From contig NZ_KK073872.1 in NCBI RefSeq assembly GCF_000585335.1, positions 3,215,283-3,279,282 on the forward strand: 64,000 nucleotides of DNA, written 5' to 3'. Of this stretch, positions 53,581-62,081 are shown one piece after another. The stretch's first letter is position 1. Each line of letters opens with the position of its first letter. The notes beneath the pieces are model-generated. The model saw only the letters and a program-made list of their open reading frames with translations. It did not search any database and had not been told where the DNA came from. The DNA is from Cloacibacillus evryensis DSM 19522. GTDB lineage: Bacteria; Synergistota; Synergistia; Synergistales; Synergistaceae. A program made the position numbers and the translations under genes.

Positions 53581-54597
53581 CTATTTCAAGCCCACCATTG
53601 CGGCGATCAAAGCCATCCTTATAGGCACGCTGAAGGCCATTTGCTGGAAATAGAGCTGATATTCGCTGTTATCGATCGCCGGATCAAACTCAACGTCGTT
53701 CCGCGGCAGAGAGTGCATGATGCCGACCCTTTTGCCATTTTTCTTTTTTATCGTTTCCAGTCCTTCAAGCGTAACGTAAAATGGTTTTATCAGATCCAGG
53801 AATGCCGCACGGTCTTCGGGATTATCCTTGGGCACACTGCAGCCGGGCAGGTAGCAGGCGTCGCAGCCTGCCATCAGATCCATGATTTCGGCATTGCTCA
53901 AATCGTTGTATATCTCGTATTTCGCTCCGGCCTCGTTCAGCTTGTCCTGCACCAAAGGAAGCATCTTATTTTTACTTGAACCGACATAGATGATTTCAGC
54001 TCCCATCTGGGCAAGCCCCATAGCGAAAGAATGTCCGCTCCTCGCCCTTGAAAGATCCGGCGTGGCGATCATGATCTTCATCCCTTCAAAATTTCCAAAG
54101 GCCCGATAGCATGTGTAGAGGTCAAGTATCCCCTGCGTCGGGTGCGTAACATTTCCCCAGCCGCAGCTTATCACTGGTACCGTGGCTCCCTCCAGAGAAC
54201 GAAATACGTTTCCGTCATCATAATGACGCAATCCGATTATGTCAGCATAGGTCGATACGGTCCGCAGATAATCAAAAAGGGACTCGCCTTTGGCGGTTGA
54301 CGAGCTGTGAAGCGGATTAGATTCTGAAAGCACGCTGCCTCCAAGCCTTACCATTGCGTCTTCGGTACTAAAACGCGTCCTCGTGCTCGGCTGGAAAAAT
54401 ATTGTCCCTAAAACTTTATTATTCATCAAGTTCAGTCGGTGCTTCCAGAAGGGCTCTATCATTTGAGCCGCCTCAAAAAGGCTTATGAGCTGCTCGCGTT
54501 TCCAGTCTGTGAGGAAGATAAAATTTTTTCCCCGCATTCCGGTCTCTTCTAATTTATCTGCGATATTAACCGGCGCAAAACTTCTTGGAAGTGTCAT
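53581..54597 (-). CDS. Aspartate-transcarbamoylase-like carbamoyltransferase of unassigned substrate
   Basis: A 338-residue transcarbamoylase. The carbamoyl-phosphate site is intact: FFQPSTRTRFSTEDAM, RLGGSVLSESNPLHSSSTAKGESL (S and K of the 80s loop), and HPTQGILDLYT. The second-substrate region departs from true ATCase: HPLPR becomes MHSLPRNDVEFDP, and the arginine loop reads LPGCSVPKDNPEDRAAF. Pyrimidine genes are absent nearby; allantoinase and ureidoglycine genes surround it. It may split a carbamoyl group from a ureido compound to give carbamoyl phosphate, hence ATP. Start at 54597 with AAGGAGA upstream. The substrate is my inference. Confidence 0.8.
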   Translation of the reverse strand: MTLPRSFAPVNIADKLEETGMRGKNFIFLTDWKREQLISLFEAAQMIEPFWKHRLNLMNNKVLGTIFFQPSTRTRFSTEDAMVRLGGSVLSESNPLHSSSTAKGESLFDYLRTVSTYADIIGLRHYDDGNVFRSLEGATVPVISCGWGNVTHPTQGILDLYTCYRAFGNFEGMKIMIATPDLSRARSGHSFAMGLAQMGAEIIYVGSSKNKMLPLVQDKLNEAGAKYEIYNDLSNAEIMDLMAGCDACYLPGCSVPKDNPEDRAAFLDLIKPFYVTLEGLETIKKKNGKRVGIMHSLPRNDVEFDPAIDNSEYQLYFQQMAFSVPIRMALIAAMVGLK

Positions 54598-54624
54598 CTC
54601 TGCTCTCCTTAACACATTTATTCT

Positions 54625-55407
54625 TTAAAGTTCCACATCTCTGTTGAAGTCTTTTGAATATACGTAGCTGAACCGCTCGCGGCCCGTCGCGTACGTCGCC
54701 TGTTCCGTATACGCGCCCATGAAAATAAAATCATCTTTTTTGACATGCACACGGTCAGGCCCCAGCGTGTAGATACCCTCCCCCGAGGTAACGTACGCCC
54801 CGTGCTCCTGTACGTGGGTCTCAATAAACGGATGGCAGGCACCAGGATCAAATGATAGGATGTGGAAGTTGAAATCAAAGGCAATGTCATTGACGGGCAG
54901 GAAATCTTTCAAAAAGACGTTATCCATCTCCGCATAATTCATCTCCTTGGCATTATTGATATTGCCGATCACCGGGGAGGGCAGGGGCACGCCTTTAACG
55001 GGAATGTAGCGCTGCTTATACAAAATCACCCGGAATATCCCGCCGGACGTGTTAAAGAGCTCCAGCCCTTTGTCGGCCGGGCAAAATGCAAATCCGCCCT
55101 GCTGTAATTTTTCAGTTCCGTCCTCGATCTTTACAGTAAGTTCTCCTTCTCCATCCATAAAATAAACAAACGTCTCGATCCCGTCTCCGCCCCACGGCAT
55201 AGTTGTCTTTGCTCCCGGTGCAACCTCGGAGACAATCATTACAAAACTTGCTCCAAGTTTGGGGGAGGCTAGGATCGTTGACGCAAACCCCTCAAAACCA
55301 GGGAGGGTATTTATCACTCTGCCTTCCGGCGGAATAACAGAATATACTCCATGCTTGATGACTGCTCTTGTCGACAAAGGTTCAGTTGGGTAACCAATTC
55401 TTCCCAT
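54625..55407 (-). CDS. allE: (S)-ureidoglycine aminohydrolase, bicupin (AllE-like)
   Basis: A 260-residue two-cupin protein. The first cupin has KTTMPWGGDGIETFVYFMDGEGE; the second has ACHPFIETHVQEHGAYVTSGEG, with the H/E/H/Q residues that bind Mn2+ in AllE, and then RVHVKKDDFIFMGAYTEQATYATG. AllE removes ammonia from (S)-ureidoglycine to give ureidoglycolate, the step after allantoate amidohydrolase. The end (YVYSKDFNRDVEL) is AllE-like. It lies between the Liv-type ATPase gene and the transcarbamoylase gene, with gaps under 50 bases, which anchors the whole operon in ureide catabolism. Confidence 0.88.
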   Translation of the reverse strand: MGRIGYPTEPLSTRAVIKHGVYSVIPPEGRVINTLPGFEGFASTILASPKLGASFVMIVSEVAPGAKTTMPWGGDGIETFVYFMDGEGELTVKIEDGTEKLQQGGFAFCPADKGLELFNTSGGIFRVILYKQRYIPVKGVPLPSPVIGNINNAKEMNYAEMDNVFLKDFLPVNDIAFDFNFHILSFDPGACHPFIETHVQEHGAYVTSGEGIYTLGPDRVHVKKDDFIFMGAYTEQATYATGRERFSYVYSKDFNRDVEL

Positions 55408-55450
55408 TTACAATCTCTCCTCTATATTTTTATTTGTATTGACAAATAGA

Positions 55451-56179
55451 CTAGCGACTCCCGCCAAGGTAAGCCTCTTCGATCTCTTTATTGTGCAAAA
55501 GGTCAGAGGAATTTCCCTCCATGATGATTTGCCCCGTCTGGAGAACATAGGCCCGGTGCGACAACAGCAACGCTTTTCTGGCATTCTGCTCAACGATCAG
55601 TATGGTCGTGCCGAACTGCCTGTTAATCTCGGTCAGCTCCTTGAATATTTCGCTGATAATGATAGGAGCCAGGCCCAAAGAGGGCTCATCCAGCAGAAGG
55701 ACGCGCGGTTTTGCCATCAAAGCCCTGCCTATCGCCAACATCTGTTGCTCCCCTCCTGACAGGGTGCCGGCATACTGCGCCCTTCGCTCGTTCAGTCTTG
55801 GAAAAAGCTTAAAAATACTTTCCATTTCAGATGCGATCTCTTCTCTGTTTTTTATAGGAAAGGCTCCCATATTAAGATTTTCAATAACCGTCAGCGGCGC
55901 AAAAACCTTTCGTCCCTCGGGAGACAGAGATATACCGGCAGAGACAATGTTGAAGCTTTCTTTAGGGAGCAGTTTCCCATCTAAAAACACTTCCCCGCCG
56001 GCCCGCGGGACAGCTCCCATTATGGCGTTCATCAGCGTTGATTTTCCCGCTCCGTTGGCACCGATCACGGCGACTATCTCACCGCGGTAGACATCCAGGT
56101 TCACACCCTTCAAAGCCTGGATAGCACCGTAATTGACCATCAGGTTATTCACGGAAAGCAGCGCAGCTTTGTCCTTCAT
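55451..56179 (-). CDS. livF: ABC transporter ATPase, LivF type
   Basis: A 242-residue ATPase of a branched-chain-amino-acid-type importer. Walker A is GANGAGKSTLMNAI, the signature TLSGGEQQMLAIGRAL, and Walker B VLLLDEPSLGLAP, all typical LivF. The start ATG at 56179 is two bases after the livG stop. With LivG it powers uptake through the LivHM permease. The context of allantoinases and AllE suggests a ureide or purine-derived ligand and not a branched-chain amino acid. Motifs and length are complete. Confidence 0.92.
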   Translation of the reverse strand: MKDKAALLSVNNLMVNYGAIQALKGVNLDVYRGEIVAVIGANGAGKSTLMNAIMGAVPRAGGEVFLDGKLLPKESFNIVSAGISLSPEGRKVFAPLTVIENLNMGAFPIKNREEIASEMESIFKLFPRLNERRAQYAGTLSGGEQQMLAIGRALMAKPRVLLLDEPSLGLAPIIISEIFKELTEINRQFGTTILIVEQNARKALLLSHRAYVLQTGQIIMEGNSSDLLHNKEIEEAYLGGSR

Positions 56180-56181
56180 CG

Positions 56182-56952
56182 CTAATCGTCCTCTCCCAGA
56201 TAAGCAACGAGGACGTCCCTGTTGTTTTGTATCTCATTAGGAGTGCCCTCCGCTATCTTCGCACCAAAATTAACGCAGATGATATGCGGGCAAATTTTCA
56301 TAACAAGCTCCATATGATGCTCTATCAACAGGATCGTCAGGTTGAAATCAGAATGCACTTTAAGTATCAGCTCGTTGAGCTGTTCGATCTCTTCCGCGTT
56401 CATACCTGCGGCAGGCTCGTCCAATAGGAGCAGTTCCGGCTCAAGAGCGATCGCGCGTGCCATTTCGAGACGCCTTTGAAGGCCATATGGCAAAGTCCCC
56501 GCCTCCTGCAGGTAACGATCCACCAGACCTACCCTTTCCAGCAATGCCATGCTCCGTTCTTTGGTAGCCTTTTCCTTGCCGTTCCAGCGTCCCAGGTGGC
56601 TCACCGCCTCCAGGAAAGAATATTCTTGCTGCTGCTGCATCGCCGTCATCACGTTTTCCAAAACAGACGCGTCATTGAAAAGCCTGAGGTTTTGGAATGT
56701 GCGCGATATCCCCATTCTAACAATCTGATCCGGCCTAAACCTGAGCAAAGATTTGCCATTGAAAAAGATTTTGCCTGAAGATACTTTATATACACCGGAG
56801 ATAAGATTGAATATCGTCGTCTTGCCGGCTCCGTTGGGGCCAATGATGGCGGTAAGTTCTCCTTGTGCGATTGTCATACTTATGTCTTTTACGGCGTGTA
56901 CCCCACCAAATGATTTGTTGACGTTTTCCAATCTCAGTATTTCATTATTCAT
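56182..56952 (-). CDS. livG: ABC transporter ATPase, LivG type
   Basis: A 256-residue ATPase. Walker A is GPNGAGKTTIFNLI, followed by GISRTFQNLRLF (LivG-specific loop), the short signature LPYGLQRRLEMARAI, and Walker B LLLLDEPAAGMNAEE. Its ATG at 56952 follows the livM stop by five bases, with AAGGTG upstream; a triplet at 56961 would be a non-standard start and is rejected. It pairs with LivF. Confidence 0.92.
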   Translation of the reverse strand: MNNEILRLENVNKSFGGVHAVKDISMTIAQGELTAIIGPNGAGKTTIFNLISGVYKVSSGKIFFNGKSLLRFRPDQIVRMGISRTFQNLRLFNDASVLENVMTAMQQQQEYSFLEAVSHLGRWNGKEKATKERSMALLERVGLVDRYLQEAGTLPYGLQRRLEMARAIALEPELLLLDEPAAGMNAEEIEQLNELILKVHSDFNLTILLIEHHMELVMKICPHIICVNFGAKIAEGTPNEIQNNRDVLVAYLGEDD

Positions 56953-56957
56953 ACAAA

Positions 56958-57833
56958 TCACCTTCCCGCCGCCGCAAGTTTTCTTTTACCGGCAATAAAC
57001 TCCTTTATATGTTTGGGGGTGAGTTCATGTTTACCCATGATTCCCGAAGGTCTCAGAACCATTATCAATACCAACACCATCCCATATACCAACATACGGT
57101 ATTTTGACATCGGCCGGAAAAGTTCCGTGACTAACGTAAGGATGGTCGCGCCTACAAGACTTCCGCTCATTGATCCTAGTCCGCCGAAAACAACCAGAGC
57201 TACCAGTTCCGTAGATTTCGCGGAGTCAAACATTACTGGCTGAACGAAAGACATATAGCCTGCCATCAAAGCTCCGGCTATTCCACAATAGAACGCCGAT
57301 ATTGCCAAGCTAAAAACTCTGTAATGCGCAGTGTGAAATCCAAGCAGCGATGAGGCTTGACTGTCGTCTCTGCAGGCCTTGAAAGCCCTGCCATAGTTGC
57401 CGTCGATTAGAAAAAACATCGCGGCCGCCATGAAAACCAAAAATGATAGTGCTACCGGCACCGTTGTAAAAGCGTCTATTCCTGGGTAGCCCCGCGCTCC
57501 GTTCGTGACGGAACCGCCATTTTCGATCAGAAGCCGGATTGTCTCTCCCAAACCTAACGAAGCGATGGAATAGTAGTCTCCTTCTAGTTTCAATGTCGGG
57601 ATACCTATAAGCCACCCAACGATCATTGATAAAATACCGCCGCAAACAACGCTTGGAAACCAGTGAACAGAGTATTCAACAGTCATGACCGCCGCAGTAT
57701 AGGCCCCTATAGCCATATATCCCGCGTGCCCTAAAGAGAAAATACCGGTAAAACCAGTAAGCAGAGAAACCCCCATGCCGGCAATGCAATTGATGCAAAG
57801 AAGAGCGATGATTCCCTCCATGTATCCCGACAT
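56958..57833 (-). CDS. livM: ABC transporter permease, LivM type
   Basis: A 291-residue inner-membrane permease with about eight to nine hydrophobic segments. It has the LivM signatures LLTGFTGIFSLGHAGYMAIGAYTA and GRAFKACRDDSQASSLLGFHTAHYRVFSLAISAF, the latter being the loop that contacts the ATPase. The best start is ATG 57833 with AGGTGG upstream; a GTG at 57842 directly abuts the livH stop. It forms the channel with LivH. Confidence 0.9.
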   Translation of the reverse strand: MSGYMEGIIALLCINCIAGMGVSLLTGFTGIFSLGHAGYMAIGAYTAAVMTVEYSVHWFPSVVCGGILSMIVGWLIGIPTLKLEGDYYSIASLGLGETIRLLIENGGSVTNGARGYPGIDAFTTVPVALSFLVFMAAAMFFLIDGNYGRAFKACRDDSQASSLLGFHTAHYRVFSLAISAFYCGIAGALMAGYMSFVQPVMFDSAKSTELVALVVFGGLGSMSGSLVGATILTLVTELFRPMSKYRMLVYGMVLVLIMVLRPSGIMGKHELTPKHIKEFIAGKRKLAAAGR

Positions 57834-57842
57834 ACAGCCCAC

Positions 57843-58724
57843 CTACACTTTCTCGCCAATTTGTTTATTGAAGAAACCTGTAGGCTTAAAGAGAAGCGTC
57901 AAAATAAGCAGTGAGAAAACTAGAATGTCACGGAATTGACTGGAAATATATGCGGTGGTCAGCATTTCGGCAAGCCCCAGCACCAGACTTCCTATTACAG
58001 CGCCCGGCAAAGAACCGAGGCCTCCGATGACAGCCGCGATAAAGGCCTTGATCGTAATTCCTCCCATCTGCGGATAGAGCGTGTATCTTGCAGATAAGAA
58101 GATGCCTCCGACGGCAGCCAATACGCCGGCAACAAAAAACACTATTGCTATTAACCGATTTACATTTACTCCCATTAGACCGGCAGTTCTAAGATTATAA
58201 GCGGCAGCCCTTATTGCAAGCCCCCATTTGGTTTTTATGAGGAAAAGCTGCAGTATCACCAAAAAAATGGCAGAGATTACCAACGAGAACAAATCAAAGT
58301 AACTTGCCGTTACAACCCCGCCTAAATTAATACTCCCGCTGGGGAAAATAGCCGGCAGCGCTCTGAACCTTCCGCCAACAGATACGACGAAAATATTCTC
58401 AATAACAATACTTATACCCATGGAAGCGATCATCAGATATATGGTCCTGGATGACCGTTCCCTTATGGGCCTGTATGCGAGCCTGTCTGTGAACACCGCG
58501 ACGACGCCGGCTCCAACCATTGCAGATATGGCGGCTGTGGCAATATCCATGCCGGCGGAGAGCATCGCATAATAGCAAATATAACCGCCGATCACCAAGA
58601 AACCACCATGTGCAAAATTCGAAAAGAGAAGGATCGAATATACCAAAGAATATCCGACTGCGATAAGCGCGTATACTGAACCTAAAGATAGACCGTTTAG
58701 TATCTGGCGAAGCAGTATTTCCAT
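57843..58724 (-). CDS. livH: ABC transporter permease, LivH type
   Basis: A 293-residue permease opening with ILNGLSLGSVYALIAVGYSLVYSIL and the LivH NFAHGGF stretch, both diagnostic. The conserved ATPase-contact loop is GLAIRAAAYNLRTAGLMGVNVNRL. About eight membrane segments. It is the first permease gene after the YtcJ-type amidohydrolase, 37 bases downstream, and abuts livM. Confidence 0.92.
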   Translation of the reverse strand: MEILLRQILNGLSLGSVYALIAVGYSLVYSILLFSNFAHGGFLVIGGYICYYAMLSAGMDIATAAISAMVGAGVVAVFTDRLAYRPIRERSSRTIYLMIASMGISIVIENIFVVSVGGRFRALPAIFPSGSINLGGVVTASYFDLFSLVISAIFLVILQLFLIKTKWGLAIRAAAYNLRTAGLMGVNVNRLIAIVFFVAGVLAAVGGIFLSARYTLYPQMGGITIKAFIAAVIGGLGSLPGAVIGSLVLGLAEMLTTAYISSQFRDILVFSLLILTLLFKPTGFFNKQIGEKV

Positions 58725-58761
58725 AATTTTAACCCTCCATAAAACAGTGCGGCAATGTTTG

Positions 58762-60405
58762 CTAGATGCTTATTGAAGAATCTCCCGCAAAGGTGATGCG
58801 ACCGCCCATAACCGTCATGTCAACGGGAATGGAGGCTATTTCGTTTGGCTTCACCAAGAAAGGATCTTCCTTTAAAATCACCATGTCCCCATATTTTCCA
58901 TTTTCCAACGTTCCCTTTAGCTTTGATTCGCCACAGACCTCCGCTGAGCCCAGCGTGTACATACGAAGCGCACGGTCAACCGTCAGGCTTTCATTGGGCA
59001 GCCATCCATTTACAGGCAGGCCCTCCGCGTTCGTCCTTGTGACTGCAACCTGTATCCCCCAAAGCGGGGCAAACGGTTCCACAGGAGAATCGCTGCTTCC
59101 TCCCAATTCTACGCCTACATCGAGAAGAGATTTCCATGCATAGCTTTCTTTTTCCCTTTTTTCTCCAACCCGGTCCTTGACCCAACGCCATTCGCTCGCG
59201 ACGAAGGGTGCCTGTACGTCGGCATTGACTCCCAGCCTCGCCATACGTTTATAAATTTCCTGATTTCCGACTTGACAATGAACTATGCGATGTTTCCATG
59301 GATTTGCATGTTTTTTCTGAAGAGATTCAATAATATCGAGAACTTTGGTACTTGCCGCGTCCCCGATAGAGTGAATGGCCATTTGCATGTCGCTAATATG
59401 AGCAAGAGTCATCATCTCTAAAAGTTCTTCATCACTATGGACGAAAAGCCCTTTCGTCTCCGGTGCGTCATAGTAGCTCTCCGCAAGAGCTGCCGTCCTT
59501 GATCCTAGAGAGCCGTCAACTATAATTTTTAACGGGCCGGTGTAGAACAATTCTCCGCCATCGCCGGTTCTGCGCCCTTGGGCAATAAATGGATTCAGCA
59601 TATCCATATTTCTCAGCAAATACTGCTGCCCTACTCTTAATGAAAGTTCTCCCGCCGCCGCCAATTTTGAATATGCGTCATCAAGAAAATCCACATCATT
59701 AAGAACCATGATCAAATCATCCGACTGTGCAGATGTCATTCCCGCCGCCGCGCCCAGCTGCGTCATCCTTTTTAAAAGGAATCGCGATCTTTCCGGTGTG
59801 ATTTTGGGAAGCAGTTTTTTTACCCAGCCATCAAGAGCCTCTCTGCGAACGACCCCCGTTACGTTGCCATCGGAATCTTTGTCAACAACGCCGCCTTTTA
59901 TACTAAATTTTTCATCAATTTTCGCTATCTCGAGCGCTTTTGTATTAAGGACGCCGACGATGCCGCAGCAACGCTGGTAAAGGATGGGACGGTCAGAACT
60001 TATTTTATCTAAATCATGCCTAGTGGGGTAGGCTTTGCCTGGGAATTTTTCCTGATCCCAGCCTCTGCCTAAAATCCATTCAGATTTACTTTGAATTGTT
60101 TCGGCATCTTTACGGCCTATTTCAATCATTTCACCTATCGAATTGACATTGCCTAGCCACGTTTCATCCATAACCTTAGAAGTTTCCATGAGGTGGATGT
60201 GACTGTCATAAAACCCGGGGAGGACGGTACGCCCTTTAAGGTCTACTTTTTGTACGCAACTATCACAGTTTGCCAGAACATGACTTGCCTGACCAATAGC
60301 GGCAATCCTTCCTTCGTCGATAAGTATTGCCTCCGCCTGCCTATGATCTGCAAATGGTCTGATCTTTCCATTAAAGAACGCTATTCTATTTTTACTAACA
60401 GTCAT
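58762..60405 (-). CDS. YtcJ-type metal-dependent amidohydrolase
   Basis: A 547-residue amidohydrolase-superfamily enzyme of the Amidohydro_3/YtcJ kind. Visible elements: VLPGFYDSHIHLME (HxH), the inserted domain with SEWILGRGWDQEKFP, GPLKIIVDGSLGSRTAAL, MAIHSIGDAAS, HRIVHCQVG and GGSSDSPVEPFAPLWGIQVA, with the family's terminal aspartate. No signal peptide. Such enzymes hydrolyse amide or cyclic amide bonds of varied substrates. It lies between the binding-protein gene and the permease genes of a Liv-type importer, so it probably acts on the imported compound. Start at ATG 60405 (GTGAGG upstream); a GTG at 60414 overlaps that site. Confidence 0.82.
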   Translation of the reverse strand: MTVSKNRIAFFNGKIRPFADHRQAEAILIDEGRIAAIGQASHVLANCDSCVQKVDLKGRTVLPGFYDSHIHLMETSKVMDETWLGNVNSIGEMIEIGRKDAETIQSKSEWILGRGWDQEKFPGKAYPTRHDLDKISSDRPILYQRCCGIVGVLNTKALEIAKIDEKFSIKGGVVDKDSDGNVTGVVRREALDGWVKKLLPKITPERSRFLLKRMTQLGAAAGMTSAQSDDLIMVLNDVDFLDDAYSKLAAAGELSLRVGQQYLLRNMDMLNPFIAQGRRTGDGGELFYTGPLKIIVDGSLGSRTAALAESYYDAPETKGLFVHSDEELLEMMTLAHISDMQMAIHSIGDAASTKVLDIIESLQKKHANPWKHRIVHCQVGNQEIYKRMARLGVNADVQAPFVASEWRWVKDRVGEKREKESYAWKSLLDVGVELGGSSDSPVEPFAPLWGIQVAVTRTNAEGLPVNGWLPNESLTVDRALRMYTLGSAEVCGESKLKGTLENGKYGDMVILKEDPFLVKPNEIASIPVDMTVMGGRITFAGDSSISI

Positions 60406-60475
60406 GATATCCACCTCACAAAAAAATCTATCTCTCTATCAGGTCAATTGAAATTATCTGCGCGATAAACTCCTT

Positions 60476-61621
60476 TTACTTAACCGTCCACGTCTCTACG
60501 TAGTACATTTTTCCAGAGCGGAACTGCTGAATGACGAGCGGCTTTGCGAGAGGGTCGTGTGTAGCCGGATCCATTGTAAGTTTAAAATGAGCGAGCTGGA
60601 GGTTTTTAGTTTTTTCGAGGGCGTTCTTTATGCTTTCTCCGTCATATTTTCCGGCCCTCTTAAGAGCGTCCGTAATTGCGTACATTATGTCATATGCCAT
60701 GACTACGCTGGTATATTCGGCCTCTTTTGCACCGTATTTTTTTTCATATTTTGCCAAAACTGACTGAACGTTCTTGTCCTCTAAGTCCATATTGCTGGAC
60801 CAGTAACTGTTATTCATCGTATCGCCGGCTATCTCGTACATCGTCATGCTAAAACCGTCGCCTCCCAACAGGGCCGGTTTCCAGCCCAGTTCCGCCGCCT
60901 GTTTTACCATCAGTCCCATTTCTTTATACATGGAAGGCATTACAAGGGCGCCGGCGCCAGTAGCTTTAGCCTTTGTCAATTGTGCTCTGAAGTCAACGTC
61001 TCCAGACCTGTAGCCATATGAAAATACTTTTCCGCCCAACTGCGTGTAACGCTCGACAAAAAACTGTTTTACACCTTCCGAAGACTCACTGCCTACGTCA
61101 TGCAGCAGCGCGGCTGTTTTGATTCCTAATTTCTTAAAAAGATAGTCGGCCATAACTGTTCCATGCCAAGGATCCGTTGCGCAGAGCCTAAACACATACG
61201 GGCGAACCTTCTTTTTCTTGGCATCGAACGTTGCCGCCGGATTGGAAGCAAATGGAGAAACGAGCGGGACACGGGCCCTTTCAAGTATAGGTGCCAGCGC
61301 CATTACCATTCCGCTGCTATTCGCGCCTCCCAAAACCTGTACGCCATCATCGATCATACGGCGGGCGGAGACGATTACGTCTTCCTGCCTTCCTCTGTCA
61401 TCGTAAACTATGAACTCCAGCTTTTTTCCGTTGACTCCACCCGCAGCGTTGATTTCGTCTATCGCGATATTGGCACCCCGAACCTGCTCCTGTCCAAAGG
61501 TGGATCCTTCTCCGGTTAATGATGCCAAGAATCCGATCTTGATGGTATCTGCCGCCATTGCTGAAGAGACGAAAATCAAAACGAGGCTTAATGCTGTCAA
61601 CGCTCTTTTTATTGTTTTCAC
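60476..61621 (-). CDS. livJ: ABC transporter substrate-binding protein, LivJ type
   Basis: A 381-residue periplasmic binding protein of the Leu/Ile/Val family. The signal peptide (ALTALSLVLIFVSSAMAA) is followed by IKIGFLASLTGEGSTFGQEQVRGANIAIDEINAAGGVNGKK, the standard first lobe. Later YVFRLCATDPWHGTVMADYL and GDTMNNSYWSSNM line the ligand cleft region. The likely start is GTG 61621 after GGAGGAG; an ATG at 61636 overlaps that site. It heads the ureide operon and is divergent from the PucR-type regulator. Its ligand is predicted to be a ureide or purine derivative from context only. Confidence 0.9.
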   Translation of the reverse strand: MKTIKRALTALSLVLIFVSSAMAADTIKIGFLASLTGEGSTFGQEQVRGANIAIDEINAAGGVNGKKLEFIVYDDRGRQEDVIVSARRMIDDGVQVLGGANSSGMVMALAPILERARVPLVSPFASNPAATFDAKKKKVRPYVFRLCATDPWHGTVMADYLFKKLGIKTAALLHDVGSESSEGVKQFFVERYTQLGGKVFSYGYRSGDVDFRAQLTKAKATGAGALVMPSMYKEMGLMVKQAAELGWKPALLGGDGFSMTMYEIAGDTMNNSYWSSNMDLEDKNVQSVLAKYEKKYGAKEAEYTSVVMAYDIMYAITDALKRAGKYDGESIKNALEKTKNLQLAHFKLTMDPATHDPLAKPLVIQQFRSGKMYYVETWTVK

Positions 61622-62081
61622 ACAAATCTCCTCCATTTTAAATCAAGGTCGTTGAATAACTTTCATGCTATCTGTCCTACAAAAACAAAACACTCATACC
61701 AAACCGGTCTACGGACACTGTGTCTCTTTGTAAAACATTAATGAGATATAGTTCTGCCCCTATATTCTCCCTCCTTTCTGTCAGGCTGGAACAATTGGAA
61801 ATTTCTGGCAGCAGATCATTTAATTGCCTTGGCTACACACTTCCCATGAATAACCAAGGAGGGGGTAAAACAGTGGTAATTCAATTAAATGCCGCTAAAT
61901 ACCTTTGTACAATAATCACTTCATGCAACTAAATATATAATGGCGTACCTATTTTGTCATCGGAAATACAGGACAAATGTCAACGAGAAATATGTCTATA
62001 TCAGATAAAAAATAGTCCTCTAAAATCCTGATTTTGATATAATACTATTATCTTTTTGCAGCGCGAAGGGGGAAAATCATA
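61622..62081. other. Divergent spacer between livJ and the PucR-type gene
   Basis: About 460 bases, AT-rich, with no convincing gene. TTTGTC (61953-61958) and GACAAA (61972-61977) form a small inverted repeat about 105 bases before the PucR-type start. Promoters for both directions should lie here, but I cannot single out a strong -35/-10 pair. The ribosome site of the regulator (GAAGGGGG) is at about 62065. Confidence 0.4.
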
